Assembly (NCBI RefSeq): GCF_006494715.1
Contig: NZ_CP041151.1
Coordinates: forward strand, 1,984,001-2,048,000
DNA: 64,000 nucleotides
Reading direction: 5' to 3'
Source of the DNA: Shewanella sp. SNU WT4
Lineage (GTDB): Bacteria > Pseudomonadota > Gammaproteobacteria > Enterobacterales > Shewanellaceae
Part shown: piece after piece, positions 44,146 to 53,456 of the stretch
Layout: each line of letters opens with the position of its first letter
Position numbering within the stretch: the first letter of the stretch is position 1
Program-made: the position numbers and the translations under genes
The notes under the pieces: model-generated
What the model was told of the DNA's origin: nothing
Database searches by the model: none
Seen by the model: the letters and a program-made list of their open reading frames with translations, nothing else

Positions 44146-44670
44146 ATGCAAACAGTAAAGATACCGGTTTCAATTGATCCAACACGAGCAGCCACCAGTG
44201 GTCTGAATTATCATGGCTACATTCCTGGCTCGCAACTGAAGCGATTGAGTGAATTATGTGCCGGCGACTGTTCCGAAGTGAAAGTGTCTTTGGAATGTGG
44301 TTTAGATTTACAGGGGATAGTCTACCTGAAAGGGAAGGCTGTGACGGAGCTCACTCTGCAATGTCAACGCTGCATGACACTAATGACCACTGAGGTTACG
44401 GTCGACTTTTGTTTTAGTCCTTGTCGGACTGAAGCAGAAATCGATGAGCTCCCGGATGCGTATGACCCTATTGAGTGCAATGAAATTGGCGAAGTACGTC
44501 TGCATCAATTGATCGAAGATGAATTGATAATCGCTATCCCAATTATCCCACTACATGAACAAGCTGATTGTAGTTTGGGTAGCAAGGATATCGTTGTAGG
44601 CGAGATTGAATCCGCTCAACAGGAGCGTCCAAATCCGTTTGCAGTGTTAGAAAAACTGAAGAGCAAGTAA
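44146..44670 (+). CDS. yceD: YceD (DUF177), rRNA accumulation protein
   Basis: A 174-residue protein with the family core LQCQRCMTLMTTEV (CXXC, about residue 78), PDAYDPIECNEIGEVRLHQLIEDELIIAIP and the C-terminal RPNPFAVLEKLK. In E. coli and plants the family is needed for accumulation of 23S rRNA. The start MQTVKIPVSIDP aligns with E. coli YceD, so the ATG at 44146 is secure even though no Shine-Dalgarno is visible. A near-leaderless promoter precedes it, and rpmF follows 17 bases later in one transcript. Confidence 0.93.
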   Translation: MQTVKIPVSIDPTRAATSGLNYHGYIPGSQLKRLSELCAGDCSEVKVSLECGLDLQGIVYLKGKAVTELTLQCQRCMTLMTTEVTVDFCFSPCRTEAEIDELPDAYDPIECNEIGEVRLHQLIEDELIIAIPIIPLHEQADCSLGSKDIVVGEIESAQQERPNPFAVLEKLKSK

Positions 44671-44687
44671 TCTAGGAGACAGGGCCA

Positions 44688-44858
44688 ATGGCTGTACAAC
44701 AGAATAAAAAATCTCGTTCAAAGCGCGGTATGCGCCGTTCACATGACGCTCTGAGCACAGCTCAGTTGTCTGTAGACGCTACCAGCGGTGAACTGCACTT
44801 ACGTCACAACGTAACTGCTGATGGTTTTTACCGTGGTAAAAAGGTAATCAACAAGTAA
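44688..44858 (+). CDS. rpmF: 50S ribosomal protein L32
   Basis: A 56-residue ribosomal protein that starts [20 protein letters not shown] and ends [11 protein letters not shown], the complete L32 sequence of gammaproteobacteria. The basic N-terminus binds 23S rRNA. The ATG at 44688 has AGGAGA upstream. It lies between yceD and plsX in the conserved order linking ribosome synthesis with fatty-acid synthesis. The cysteines of some L32 forms (C+ type) are absent, so this is the zinc-free form. Confidence 0.97.
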   Translation: MAVQQNKKSRSKRGMRRSHDALSTAQLSVDATSGELHLRHNVTADGFYRGKKVINK

Positions 44859-44872
44859 TTGTTGCTTAGCTG

Positions 44873-45901
44873 ATGAAAAATCTGACGCTTGCGTTAGATG
44901 TGATGGGGGGCGATTATGGCCCCCCAGTCACAGTGCCTGCAGCCTTGCAGGCGCTGGCATCTCACCCTCACTTATCTTTAGTGTTAGTCGGTGACGAGCT
45001 ACAAATATCCCCTTTGCTTTACTCTTGCACTGCGCATACTCGCGCACGTATCAAGATCATTCATACCTCAGATGTTGTGACTATGAATGAAAGACCCGCA
45101 CATGCACTTCGCAAAAATAAACAATCTTCCATGCGACTGGCGTTAGAGCAAGTTAAAAACGGCCATGCAGATGCGTGTTTAAGCGCGGGCAATACTGGCG
45201 CATTAATGGCGATGGCCAAAGTCTTATTAAAAATGCTACCAGGCATTGATAGGCCGGCATTAGTGACGAGTTTACCGTCGGCCAGTGGCAAGCCGGTCTA
45301 TTTATTAGATTTAGGCGCCAATATTAGTTGCGACTCAGAAACCTTATTTCAATTTGCTGTGATGGGCTCAGTGCTGTATGAGTTAGTTGAAAAACAAACT
45401 CGGCCAAATGTGGCTTTGCTCAATGTCGGAATTGAAGAAATCAAAGGCAATGATCAAGTGCAACAAGCAGCACAATTGCTGCAATTTACGCCTCAAATCA
45501 ATTACAGCGGATTTATTGAAGGCGATGATATTTATACGGGATGTGTTGATGTCATTGTCTGTGATGGTTTTGTGGGGAATATTGCCCTCAAAACATCAGA
45601 AGGAATTGCCAAACTTTTAGTGCACCAACTTAGAAAAGGACTGACAGAAGGGATTGTCGTTCGATTTTTGGCCAAACTGATAGCGCCTCGCATCCAAAAG
45701 GTGCTAAATCAGATGAACCCCGACCACTATAACGGCGCCAGTCTGTTAGGATTGCGCGGTATTGTAGTCAAAAGTCATGGTAATGCCGATCAAGCGGCCT
45801 TTTTGCATGCAATTAATCTTGCAATGACCGAGGCTCAACGTCGACTCCCTGAAATGATCCACGATCGTTTAGAGTCGATCCTTTTAGACATAAACAGCTG
45901 A
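44873..45901 (+). CDS. plsX: Phosphate acyltransferase PlsX
   Basis: A 342-residue peripheral enzyme that converts acyl-ACP to acyl-phosphate, the first step of phospholipid synthesis through PlsY. Family segments are [20 protein letters not shown] at the N-terminus, [12 protein letters not shown] near 100, [16 protein letters not shown] near 140 and [18 protein letters not shown] near 225. It follows rpmF after 14 bases with little ribosome site of its own, suggesting coupling or readthrough. fabH is 9 bases downstream. Confidence 0.96.
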   Translation: MKNLTLALDVMGGDYGPPVTVPAALQALASHPHLSLVLVGDELQISPLLYSCTAHTRARIKIIHTSDVVTMNERPAHALRKNKQSSMRLALEQVKNGHADACLSAGNTGALMAMAKVLLKMLPGIDRPALVTSLPSASGKPVYLLDLGANISCDSETLFQFAVMGSVLYELVEKQTRPNVALLNVGIEEIKGNDQVQQAAQLLQFTPQINYSGFIEGDDIYTGCVDVIVCDGFVGNIALKTSEGIAKLLVHQLRKGLTEGIVVRFLAKLIAPRIQKVLNQMNPDHYNGASLLGLRGIVVKSHGNADQAAFLHAINLAMTEAQRRLPEMIHDRLESILLDINS

Positions 45902-45910
45902 TTTCTCCTT

Positions 45911-46870
45911 ATGTATACAAAAATTCTTGGTACCGGTAGCTATCTCCCGGCGCAGGTCCGTAGTAATCAGGATCTGGAAAAGATGGTTGATACCAACGAT
46001 CAATGGATTGTTGACCGCACAGGTATTTCCGAGCGTCGTATTGCCGCTGCTGATGAATCAGTTGCCACTATGGGCTATGAAGCCGGCTTAAAAGCCTTAG
46101 AAATGGCCGGTATATCTGCTAGCGAACTGGATATGATCATTGTTGGTACCACCAGTGCTGATAATGCTTTCCCTGCTGCGGCTTGTGAAGTGCAAGCCTT
46201 ACTTGGCGTGCGTACTATTCCTGCATTTGACATTGCCGCCGCTTGCTCTGGTTTCGTGTACGCCTTATCGATTGCTGATCAGTTTGTTAAAACTGGCGCG
46301 GCTAAAAAAGTATTAGTGATAGGCGCCGACGTGTTATCACGTTTTTGTCAGCCAGAAGATCGCAGCACTGTGATTTTATTTGGTGATGGCGCTGGCGCGG
46401 CAGTAGTAGGCGCGAGCACTGAGCCTGGCATCATCAATACCCATATTTATGCTGATGGCCGATATGGCGACTTACTTAAGTGCCCAATGCCATCTCGCGG
46501 CTTAGATACTGATGACGTTAATAACTTCATTACTATGAAAGGTAATGATGTATTTAAGGTTGCTGTTACCCAATTATCGCATGTAGTGACCGAGACTTTA
46601 CGTCTTAACAATATTGATAAAAGCGAGATTGATTGGTTAGTACCACATCAAGCTAACTTTCGCATTATTTCGGCCACGGCTAAAAAGCTAAGCATGAGCA
46701 TGGATAAGGTTGTAGTGACCTTAGGTAAGCATGGTAATACTTCGGCGGCATCTGTGCCGATTGCACTGGATGAAGCGGTGCGCGATGGTCGTATTCAACG
46801 TGGTCAATTACTGCTACTTGAAGCCTTTGGTGCCGGATTTGCTTGGGGCAGTGCGCTCGTTCGTTTCTAA
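45911..46870 (+). CDS. fabH: 3-oxoacyl-ACP synthase III
   Basis: This enzyme starts fatty-acid synthesis by condensing acetyl-CoA with malonyl-ACP. The 319-residue protein has the thiolase fold with the catalytic triad Cys in [11 protein letters not shown] (about 112), His in VPHQANFRI (about 246) and Asn in [11 protein letters not shown] (about 276). The start [15 protein letters not shown] is typical. It is the third gene of the transcript after rpmF and plsX. The ribosome site is poor. fabD follows after 44 bases. Confidence 0.97.
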   Translation: MYTKILGTGSYLPAQVRSNQDLEKMVDTNDQWIVDRTGISERRIAAADESVATMGYEAGLKALEMAGISASELDMIIVGTTSADNAFPAAACEVQALLGVRTIPAFDIAAACSGFVYALSIADQFVKTGAAKKVLVIGADVLSRFCQPEDRSTVILFGDGAGAAVVGASTEPGIINTHIYADGRYGDLLKCPMPSRGLDTDDVNNFITMKGNDVFKVAVTQLSHVVTETLRLNNIDKSEIDWLVPHQANFRIISATAKKLSMSMDKVVVTLGKHGNTSAASVPIALDEAVRDGRIQRGQLLLLEAFGAGFAWGSALVRF

Positions 46871-46914
46871 CTTGCATCTCTTATGCAACTTATCATCAAT
46901 TAGGAAAAATAATA

Positions 46915-47841
46915 ATGGAAAATTTTGCTTTCGTTTTCCCAGGTCAAGGCTCACAAAGCGTTGGCATGTTAGCTGAACTAGCAAGTCAGCACCCTATTGT
47001 TGAACAAACATTTGCTGAAGCTAGCTCTGTCTTAGGTTACGATTTATGGCAATTAGTCCAAGACGGACCGACAGAAGCATTAAATCAAACCGATAAAACC
47101 CAGCCGGCATTATTAACTGCCAGTGTTGCTATTTGGCGCGTGTATGTGGCCAGTGGCAAACCTATGCCTAGCCTGTTAGCAGGTCATTCATTAGGTGAAT
47201 ATTCTGCTTTAGTGTGTGCTGGCGTAATGGCATTTACTGATGCGGTTAAGTTAGTGGAACTGCGCGGTCAATTTATGCAGCAAGCCGTACCAGCAGGTAC
47301 TGGCGCCATGTATGCCATTATCGGTTTAGATAATGACAGCATAGCTAATGCCTGTAATGAGGCTGCTGACGGCGAAGTGGTTAGCCCAGTTAACTACAAT
47401 AGCCCAGGCCAAGTGGTCATAGCGGGTGAAAAGGCTGCTGTTGAGCGCGCTGCTGTTGCTTGTAAAGCTGCTGGCGCCAAAATGACAGTGGCTTTGCCTG
47501 TCAGCGTGCCATCTCACTGCGCTTTAATGAAAGGCGCGGCTGAGCAGCTCGCTGTGACTTTGGAAGATATTCAATTTTCAGCGCCTACCATTGCGGTAAT
47601 TAACAACGTTGATGTTGCCATTGAGCAAGATAGCGCTGCTATTAAAGATGCCTTAGTGCGTCAATTGTATTGCCCAGTGCGCTGGACTGAAACTGTTGAA
47701 TTAATGGCATCTCAAGGCGTTGAACAGTTATTTGAGTGTGGACCTGGTAAGGTATTAACCGGTCTGGCTAAGCGAATCGATCGCAGCTTAAAAGCTGCCG
47801 CCATTAACGACATAGCTTCAGTCAATGAGTTGATTTTATAA
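46915..47841 (+). CDS. fabD: Malonyl-CoA:ACP transacylase
   Basis: A 308-residue enzyme that loads malonyl groups onto ACP. Motifs are FVFPGQGSQSVGM at the N-terminus, the nucleophile Ser in AGHSLGEYSAL (about 92) with the partner His in VPSHCALM (about 201), and the C-terminal ECGPGKVLTGLAKRI. I take the ATG at 46915, which begins the conserved MENFAFVFPGQ. An in-frame ATG 24 codons earlier lies inside fabH and has no support. fabG starts 10 bases after the stop. Confidence 0.97.
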   Translation: MENFAFVFPGQGSQSVGMLAELASQHPIVEQTFAEASSVLGYDLWQLVQDGPTEALNQTDKTQPALLTASVAIWRVYVASGKPMPSLLAGHSLGEYSALVCAGVMAFTDAVKLVELRGQFMQQAVPAGTGAMYAIIGLDNDSIANACNEAADGEVVSPVNYNSPGQVVIAGEKAAVERAAVACKAAGAKMTVALPVSVPSHCALMKGAAEQLAVTLEDIQFSAPTIAVINNVDVAIEQDSAAIKDALVRQLYCPVRWTETVELMASQGVEQLFECGPGKVLTGLAKRIDRSLKAAAINDIASVNELIL

Positions 47842-47851
47842 GGAATGTTGC

Positions 47852-48598
47852 ATGAGTATTGCATTGGATTTAAGCGGTAAAGTAGCATTAGTCACAGGCG
47901 CTAATCGCGGTATTGGTAAAGCGATTGCACAAACTTTATTGGCTGCCGGAGCCCAAGTGGTCGGTACCGCAACCAGTGAAAAGGGCGCGGCTGCCATTAG
48001 CGACTATTTAGGTGAGCAAGGCTTAGGTTTAGTGCTTAATGTCACCGACAGCGCTTCTGTTGAGCAAGTGTATGCTGATATTAAAGCGCATTTTGGCGAT
48101 GTTGATATTTTAGTGAACAATGCAGGTATCACTCGTGATAACCTTTTCATGCGAATGAAAGAAGATGAATGGGAAGACATCATAGACACCAACTTGACGT
48201 CATTATTCCGTTTATCTAAGCCGCTTATGCGCCCTATGATGAAAAAACGTCATGGCCGCATCATTAACATTGGCTCAGTGGTTGGTACCATGGGCAATGC
48301 AGGGCAAGTCAACTATGCTGCCGCTAAGGCGGGATTAATTGGATTTACTAAGTCGTTAGCACGAGAAGTCGCTTCTCGTAATATCACAGTCAATGCAATT
48401 GCCCCTGGTTTTATCCAAACAGATATGACCGATGAGTTGACGCTTGAACAACAACAGGCAATTATGTCGCAAGTGCCGATGGCACGATTGGGTCAGGCAC
48501 AAGAAATCGCCAATGCAGTCGTGTTTTTAGCTTCTGATTCTGCGGCTTACATCACAGGTGAAACCTTGCATGTCAATGGCGGCATGTATATGGTGTAA
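47852..48598 (+). CDS. fabG: 3-oxoacyl-ACP reductase
   Basis: A 248-residue short-chain dehydrogenase that reduces 3-oxoacyl-ACP with NADPH in each elongation round. The cofactor loop GANRGIGKAIA is at about 17, the NNAG motif at about 89, and the catalytic Ser-Tyr-Lys in NIGSVVGTMGNAGQVNYAAAKAG (Ser about 141, Tyr about 154, Lys about 158). The C-terminus GETLHVNGGMYM is typical. AAGGA lies before the ATG. The next gene, acpP, has its own likely promoter in a 164-base gap. Confidence 0.97.
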   Translation: MSIALDLSGKVALVTGANRGIGKAIAQTLLAAGAQVVGTATSEKGAAAISDYLGEQGLGLVLNVTDSASVEQVYADIKAHFGDVDILVNNAGITRDNLFMRMKEDEWEDIIDTNLTSLFRLSKPLMRPMMKKRHGRIINIGSVVGTMGNAGQVNYAAAKAGLIGFTKSLAREVASRNITVNAIAPGFIQTDMTDELTLEQQQAIMSQVPMARLGQAQEIANAVVFLASDSAAYITGETLHVNGGMYMV

Positions 48599-48663
48599 CG
48601 TTGAAAAACTGAGATTTTGTCGCAATTTGAGTAGCTATTTATCAACAATTTGAGCCTTATTAC

Positions 48664-48676
48664 GTGGTTAGACCAC
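48664..48676. promoter_or_regulatory. FadR-like palindrome upstream of acpP
   Basis: GTGGT-TAG-ACCAC is a perfect palindrome about 87 bases before acpP. The core TGGTTAGACCA matches 9 of 11 positions of the FadR site I recall upstream of E. coli fabB (TGGTACGACCA). It lies in the only sizeable gap of the fab block. Confidence 0.4.
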
Positions 48677-48762
48677 AAAAACTAGACTTGCATTGTTTCT
48701 CAGATCTAATAAACTACTCGCAATCTTACGCAAGTGCGTAATTTGAATAGGAAAGAAAACTA

Positions 48763-48996
48763 ATGAGCAACATCGAAGAACGTGTAAAGAAAATCATCAT
48801 TGAGCAACTGGGCGTTAAAGAAGAAGACGTTAAACCAGCGGCCTCTTTCGTCGACGACTTAGGTGCCGATTCTCTGGACACTGTTGAGTTGGTTATGGCT
48901 CTGGAAGAAGAGTTCGATACTGAGATCCCTGATGAAGAAGCTGAAAAGATCACTACTGTTCAGTCAGCGATCGATTACGTTTCAAAGAATCAGTAA
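48763..48996 (+). CDS. acpP: Acyl carrier protein
   Basis: A 77-residue acidic four-helix protein that carries growing acyl chains on a phosphopantetheine arm. The attachment Ser is in [18 protein letters not shown] (about residue 37). The start [20 protein letters not shown] is highly conserved. Strong codon bias and a separate upstream region fit high expression. It ends at a strong terminator, with fabF beyond, so acpP and fabF transcripts are probably produced in different amounts. Confidence 0.98.
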   Translation: MSNIEERVKKIIIEQLGVKEEDVKPAASFVDDLGADSLDTVELVMALEEEFDTEIPDEEAEKITTVQSAIDYVSKNQ

Positions 48997-49009
48997 TACT
49001 GAATTCCTG

Positions 49010-49042
49010 AAAACAGGCGGCAATTGCCGCCTGTTTTTGTTT
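49010..49042 (+). terminator. Strong terminator after acpP
   Basis: A stem of about 12 bp (AAAACAGGCGGC with its complement, AATT loop) is followed by T-rich sequence. It separates acpP from fabF. Confidence 0.85.
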
Positions 49043-49043
49043 C

Positions 49044-49067
49044 AGCACTATCAAGTTTGATAGTGCT
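49044..49067. other. Second hairpin between acpP and fabF
   Basis: A perfect inverted repeat AGCACTATCAA/TTGATAGTGCT lies 2 bases after the acpP terminator. It has no T-run, so it may lie in the fabF leader or be the second half of a composite structure. Confidence 0.5.
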
Positions 49068-49140
49068 GATAGAATAGATTTATTGAGTTTGTTTAAGCTG
49101 GCGGTGACCTTGTCACACCAACAAGATAAAGGTAATTAGC

Positions 49141-50379
49141 GTGTCAAAACGTCGTGTAGTGGTAACTGGCCTGGGTCTGGTGACCCCTGTCGGCAATACT
49201 GTTGACAGCACTTGGAAAGCATTGCTGGATGGTAAGAGTGGTATTGCCCCGATAACCAAATTTGATGCTAGCGAGTTTACGACTCGTTTTAGTGGTTCAG
49301 TGAAAGATTTTGATTGTGAGCAGTACCTTTCAAAGAAAGATGCTCGCAAAATGGATTTATTCATTCAGTACGGGATTGCCGCGGGTGTTCAAGCCATTAA
49401 AGATTCTGGCTTAGACATGAATAGCGAAAATCCGCAGCGCGTAGGTACGGCCATTGGTGCCGGCATGGGTGGTATGTGGTTGATTGAACAGAACCACAGC
49501 GCACTTGTTAACGGTGGCCCGCGTAAGATTTCTCCATTTTTTATTCCGAGCACCATTATTAATATGGTTGCCGGTCACCTGTCAATTATGTACGGCATGC
49601 AAGGCCCGAATTTCGCGGTTACTACAGCTTGTACCACAGGTGTGCATAATATTGGTTTTGCGGCGCGTACCATTGCCTATGGTGATGCAGACGTGATGCT
49701 GGCCGGTGGTGCTGAAGATGTCACTAGCCCATTAGGCGTAGGTGGTTTCGGCGCAGCGAAAGCGTTATCGACTCGCAATGAGTCACCAGAGCAAGCAAGT
49801 CGCCCTTGGGATAAAGACCGTGATGGTTTTGTGATCGGTGATGGCGCTGGCGTTATGGTGCTTGAAGAATATGAGCGTGCTAAAGCACGTGGTGCCACGA
49901 TTTATGCTGAGTTAGTTGGTTTTGGCATGAGTGGCGATGCTTTTCACATGACATCACCACCAAGTGATGGTCGCGGCGCAGCATTAGCTATGGTTAATGC
50001 GATTAAAGACAGTGGTATCAGTATTGAGCAAGTGGGCTATATCAATGCTCATGGTACTTCAACGCCTGCGGGCGATAAGGCTGAGGCTGCTGCGGTTAAA
50101 TCTGTGTTTGGCGATCATGCTTATAAAGTGATGGTGAGCTCAACTAAGTCAATGACTGGCCACCTGTTAGGTGCTGCTGGCGCAGTTGAAACCATCTTTT
50201 CAGTATTAGCGTTAAAAGATCAAGCCGTACCACCGACCATTAACTTAGATAACCCTGATGAAGGTTGTGATTTAGACTTCGTACCTCATCATGCCCGTCA
50301 AGCTTCATTTGATTACGCTTTATGTAATTCATTTGGCTTTGGTGGCACTAATGGTTCATTGCTGCTGAAAAAGGTATAA
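49141..50379 (+). CDS. fabF: 3-oxoacyl-ACP synthase II
   Basis: A 412-residue condensing enzyme that elongates acyl-ACP with malonyl-ACP and adjusts unsaturated chain length with temperature. The catalytic Cys is in [11 protein letters not shown] (about 164), and the two His are in [11 protein letters not shown] (about 304) and [13 protein letters not shown] (about 340). The C-terminal [14 protein letters not shown] is characteristic. The start is a GTG at 49141 with AAGG about 8 bases upstream. It closes the fab block and has its own terminator. Confidence 0.97.
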   Translation: MSKRRVVVTGLGLVTPVGNTVDSTWKALLDGKSGIAPITKFDASEFTTRFSGSVKDFDCEQYLSKKDARKMDLFIQYGIAAGVQAIKDSGLDMNSENPQRVGTAIGAGMGGMWLIEQNHSALVNGGPRKISPFFIPSTIINMVAGHLSIMYGMQGPNFAVTTACTTGVHNIGFAARTIAYGDADVMLAGGAEDVTSPLGVGGFGAAKALSTRNESPEQASRPWDKDRDGFVIGDGAGVMVLEEYERAKARGATIYAELVGFGMSGDAFHMTSPPSDGRGAALAMVNAIKDSGISIEQVGYINAHGTSTPAGDKAEAAAVKSVFGDHAYKVMVSSTKSMTGHLLGAAGAVETIFSVLALKDQAVPPTINLDNPDEGCDLDFVPHHARQASFDYALCNSFGFGGTNGSLLLKKV

Positions 50380-50394
50380 CCTGGCTTAGTGAAT

Positions 50395-50418
50395 AAAGCG
50401 CCTACGGGCGCTTTTTTT
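50395..50418 (+). terminator. Terminator after fabF
   Basis: An 8-bp stem AAAGCGCC/GGCGCTTT is followed by a run of T residues, just past the fabF stop. Confidence 0.88.
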
Positions 50419-50524
50419 ATGCCTTTACTAAACCAGAGCTAAACCACAGATTAACTCTTGCTCATTGGCTGTCAACTCGGCCGCTTTAAGACAATAATAC
50501 TGTTTTTATGCGGAATTCCAGTCA

Positions 50525-50896
50525 ATGATAAATCTAATCGTGATCCCTTGCGCGCTATCTCTTGGGGCGTTAACCGCCAATCTAACCGACTTTGCCCGTG
50601 GTGAAACTGCGCAGCGATTCCCACAACTGTCGTTAGGCTCAGTAACCCTGACTTTAGCCGTGATTAGCTATACAGTGATGTGGTTTGCCTTGCTGGTTAG
50701 TGGTATTTACTCATCCGATGGCGAAGGCTTTTTTGCCGGAATGGAGTTACTCGCTGTCTTTGCTATTGGCCTTGCCGTGTATTCGTTCACTCCGCTTAAA
50801 AAACTCATATCACAACAAGCTCAAATTTGGTTGTTTAGATTAGCTTTACCCATGATAGTACTTAGTACTTTCTTCATTGTAATGAGTTCTAAGTAA
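50525..50896 (+). CDS. Small hydrophobic membrane protein of unknown family
   Basis: A 123-residue protein with about four hydrophobic segments: residues 3-18, 40-62 (VTLTLAVISYTVMWFALLVSG), 70-88 and 100-119. Short charged loops separate them. There is no signal peptide cleavage site and no residue pattern I recognise, so it is probably an inner-membrane protein. A ribosome site is not obvious. It stands alone between fabF and a thioesterase gene on the same strand. No function can be assigned. Confidence 0.7.
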   Translation: MINLIVIPCALSLGALTANLTDFARGETAQRFPQLSLGSVTLTLAVISYTVMWFALLVSGIYSSDGEGFFAGMELLAVFAIGLAVYSFTPLKKLISQQAQIWLFRLALPMIVLSTFFIVMSSK

Positions 50897-50998
50897 TCTT
50901 AGTTAACTCAGGTCATTATCTAATTTGATTTCAATACTTTATGGGTAATCTCAGCAATTTGGCTTACAATTAAGTAAAAGTAATGATTTGAGTAAGCT

Positions 50999-51475
50999 AT
51001 GGAACGACAACGTGCGATTACCTTAAGATTTTTGGCTGAGCCCACAGATGTGAACTTTGGTGGCAAAGTTCACGGTGGCGCTGTCATGAAATGGATTGAC
51101 TTAGCTGCCTATGCTTGTGCAGCAGGCTGGAGTGGTCAATATTGCATTACTGTATATGCTGGCGGCATTCGCTTTGTTAAACCAGTTAAAGTGGGTAGCT
51201 TGGTCGAAGTCACGGCCAAAGTGATTTATACCGGCCGGACTTCTATGCATATCGGCATAGATGTGCAGGCGTGCGATCCTAAAACCCGTGAATTTGTATT
51301 AACCACTCATTGTATTGTCATTATGGTGGCCGTGGATGATGACGGTCAGCCAGCCGCTGTGCCTGAATGGGTCCCTGCAACCCCTGCCGATATTGAGCTA
51401 CATAGCTCAGCTATCCGTCTCATGGAAATGCGCAAAAAAATAGGCGCTGAAATGGAAGCTCACCTCCATCTGTAA
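50999..51475 (+). CDS. Acyl-CoA thioesterase, hotdog fold (YciA/BACH type)
   Basis: A 158-residue cytosolic enzyme that hydrolyses acyl-CoA to free acid and CoA. Typical segments are DVNFGGKVHGGAVMKWIDLAA (catalytic region), then YAGGIRFVKPVKVGSLVEV and TGRTSMHIGIDV. The family is hexameric with short- to medium-chain preference; the true substrate here is unknown. Its placement just past the fatty-acid synthesis block could be chance. A terminator follows directly. Confidence 0.9.
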   Translation: MERQRAITLRFLAEPTDVNFGGKVHGGAVMKWIDLAAYACAAGWSGQYCITVYAGGIRFVKPVKVGSLVEVTAKVIYTGRTSMHIGIDVQACDPKTREFVLTTHCIVIMVAVDDDGQPAAVPEWVPATPADIELHSSAIRLMEMRKKIGAEMEAHLHL

Positions 51476-51477
51476 TT

Positions 51478-51500
51478 AAAGGCCGGCAACGGCCTTTTTT
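51478..51500 (+). terminator. Terminator after the thioesterase gene
   Basis: A GGCCG-GCAA-CGGCC stem is flanked by AAA on the left and a T6 run on the right, starting at the stop codon. Confidence 0.85.
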
Positions 51501-51560
51501 ATGCTGTTCAATTGTTCTCTGTTTGTTAAACTTGCAAAAAACAAACAGGAGACTGAGGTT

Positions 51561-52430
51561 ATGGCGAACGTTGCCTTTATTGGATTGGGCGTTATGGGCT
51601 ATCCCATGGCGGGACATTTAGCCAAAGCGGGCCATCAAGTACAGGTCTATAACCGCACTCAAGCTAAGGCTCGAGCTTGGGCTGAAGAATATGGCGGCAA
51701 GTGGCGCGCCACCGCTGCAGAAGCGGCAGCAGGATGTGACATTGTTTTTATCTGCGTGGGTAATGATGATGACTTACGCCAAGTGGTGTTAGGTGAGCAA
51801 GGTATTACCGAAGGTGTGAGTCCTGGCACTATTTTAGTTGATCATACCACCACATCGGCGGATGTTGCCCGCGAACTCTCTCGAATTCTTAAGTGTCGAC
51901 AAGTGGATTTTATTGACGCTCCAGTCTCAGGCGGCCAAGCTGGCGCCGTCAATGGTACGCTGACTGTCATGATGGGCGGCAATGCGGAAACTATCGATAA
52001 AGTTACCGCTGTTATCAGTGCTTATGCGCGTTGCAGTCGACGTATGGGGGAGGTTGGCGCGGGACAACTCACTAAAATGGTTAACCAAATCTGTATCGCT
52101 GGCGTGGTTCAAGGCTTGGCTGAAGGTTTACACTTTGCTCGCAAAGCGGGTCTCGATGGTGAAGCCGTTGTTGATGTTATTCGCCATGGCGCGGCACAAA
52201 GTTGGCAAATGGAAAACCGTTATCAAACGATGTGGCAAGGCGAGTTTGATTTTGGATTTGCCATTGACTGGATGCGTAAAGATTTAGGGATTGCTTTAGA
52301 TGAAGCTAGACGCAATGGCTCAACCCTTGCGTTAACTGCTTTAGTGGATCAGTTTTATGCCGACGTGCAAGCGATGGGCGGTAATCGCTGGGATACCTCA
52401 AGCCTGTTGGCCCGATTAGAAAAGAACTAG
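51561..52430 (+). CDS. NAD(P)-dependent beta-hydroxyacid dehydrogenase (3-hydroxyisobutyrate dehydrogenase family)
   Basis: A 289-residue oxidoreductase. The Rossmann loop GLGVMGYPMAGHLAKAG is at residues 8-24, the substrate-binding DAPVSGGQAGAVNGTL is near 120, and the catalytic Lys is in GQLTKMVNQI (about 170). The family oxidises 3-hydroxyisobutyrate, 6-phosphogluconate-like acids or tartronate semialdehyde, and the exact substrate is not determined here. The ATG at 51561 follows AGGAG at the right spacing; an upstream in-frame start overlaps the terminator of the previous gene. Single gene. Confidence 0.9.
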   Translation: MANVAFIGLGVMGYPMAGHLAKAGHQVQVYNRTQAKARAWAEEYGGKWRATAAEAAAGCDIVFICVGNDDDLRQVVLGEQGITEGVSPGTILVDHTTTSADVARELSRILKCRQVDFIDAPVSGGQAGAVNGTLTVMMGGNAETIDKVTAVISAYARCSRRMGEVGAGQLTKMVNQICIAGVVQGLAEGLHFARKAGLDGEAVVDVIRHGAAQSWQMENRYQTMWQGEFDFGFAIDWMRKDLGIALDEARRNGSTLALTALVDQFYADVQAMGGNRWDTSSLLARLEKN

Positions 52431-52477
52431 ATCATTTTTAGATACGTTTTTATCGTTTAACTCGTAATCACTCGTGC

Positions 52478-52521
52478 TAAAAACTAACATGCCAGTCAAT
52501 TGTATGACTGGCATGTTAGTT
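52478..52521 (-). terminator. Terminator of the sbcB-cdd operon
   Basis: A perfect 17-bp stem (52482-52498 with 52505-52521) around a 6-base loop is followed on the minus strand by a T-run. The previous gene on the plus strand also ends nearby. Confidence 0.85.
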
Positions 52522-52556
52522 GAAAGGTGCTGCTAATAGGCTTAAGACGTTAGCGT

Positions 52557-53444
52557 CTATGCACTGGCAATCAGGCTCTCAAGTTTAACGTTAGATACCG
52601 AGGCTAAGCTGCTTTGACTCATGTCGGCTAATGATATTTGCCCTGCACTTGATTCAACCAATACCGCTCGCTGAATATCTTGATAATCTAAGCGGCGCAG
52701 ATTGATGTGTGATAACGCCATTTGCATCGGCAGTAAACTTGGATTGAATGCCGCGTTTTCGGCGTAACGTCCAATCACATATTCGCCACTTTTCATCTCT
52801 AATACCACGGCGGCATGACAAGCCGAATAGGGCGCATAACTTATACTTGCTTGCTCTAATGCTGTTTGTACTAACTTATCATCGCTCGCATAAGTTAAGG
52901 CCACACTATGTTTGTGTAATAGCGGCGTTGTCACCCCTAAATCACTTGGACCAAAGGCATAAGGCAAGTAATAACTAAGCGGCGCCGTGTCTTGCTCAGG
53001 CAAGTGAATGTTAATGTTTTTTCCTAAGTGCAGCTCATTGATAAATTGACGGCAATGACCGCAAGGACTGGCATTAACAATTATGTCCTTAATTTCAGTC
53101 TCGCCCTTAATCCAGGCGTGACTAATGGCGCTTTGCTCGGCATGCACTGAATGATTAAGCGCTTGATTAGGTAGCTCTAAGTTCGCGCCCATATATAAAT
53201 TGCCACTACCGCCAATGACTAGCGCACCCACATGAAAGTGACTAATGGGCGGGTTGGCTAACTTAGCTGCAATAGGCAACAGCGCTAAATAGACTTGCTG
53301 CAATGACAACTGACTTTTATCAGCAATATGTGACAATTGAGCACCTGACAAGGCACCATCGAATTGTTCGGTTAAAAAGGGCGCTAATGCGTCAGCTAAC
53401 TGCGTTGGCATGGCATTTAATACTGATACGAACGGTGTTGGCAT
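52557..53444 (-). CDS. cdd: Cytidine deaminase
   Basis: A 295-residue homodimeric cytidine deaminase of the E. coli type, with a catalytic N-terminal half and a zinc-free C-terminal repeat. It converts cytidine and deoxycytidine to uridine forms for nucleoside salvage. Zinc ligands and the proton-shuttling Glu are in VHAEQSAISHAW (about 103) and NASPCGHCRQF (about 130). AAGGA lies before the ATG. It starts 12 bases after sbcB in the same operon and is closed by a 17-bp hairpin terminator. Confidence 0.95.
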   Translation of the reverse strand: MPTPFVSVLNAMPTQLADALAPFLTEQFDGALSGAQLSHIADKSQLSLQQVYLALLPIAAKLANPPISHFHVGALVIGGSGNLYMGANLELPNQALNHSVHAEQSAISHAWIKGETEIKDIIVNASPCGHCRQFINELHLGKNINIHLPEQDTAPLSYYLPYAFGPSDLGVTTPLLHKHSVALTYASDDKLVQTALEQASISYAPYSACHAAVVLEMKSGEYVIGRYAENAAFNPSLLPMQMALSHINLRRLDYQDIQRAVLVESSAGQISLADMSQSSLASVSNVKLESLIASA

Positions 53445-53456
53445 GAGTAATATTCC

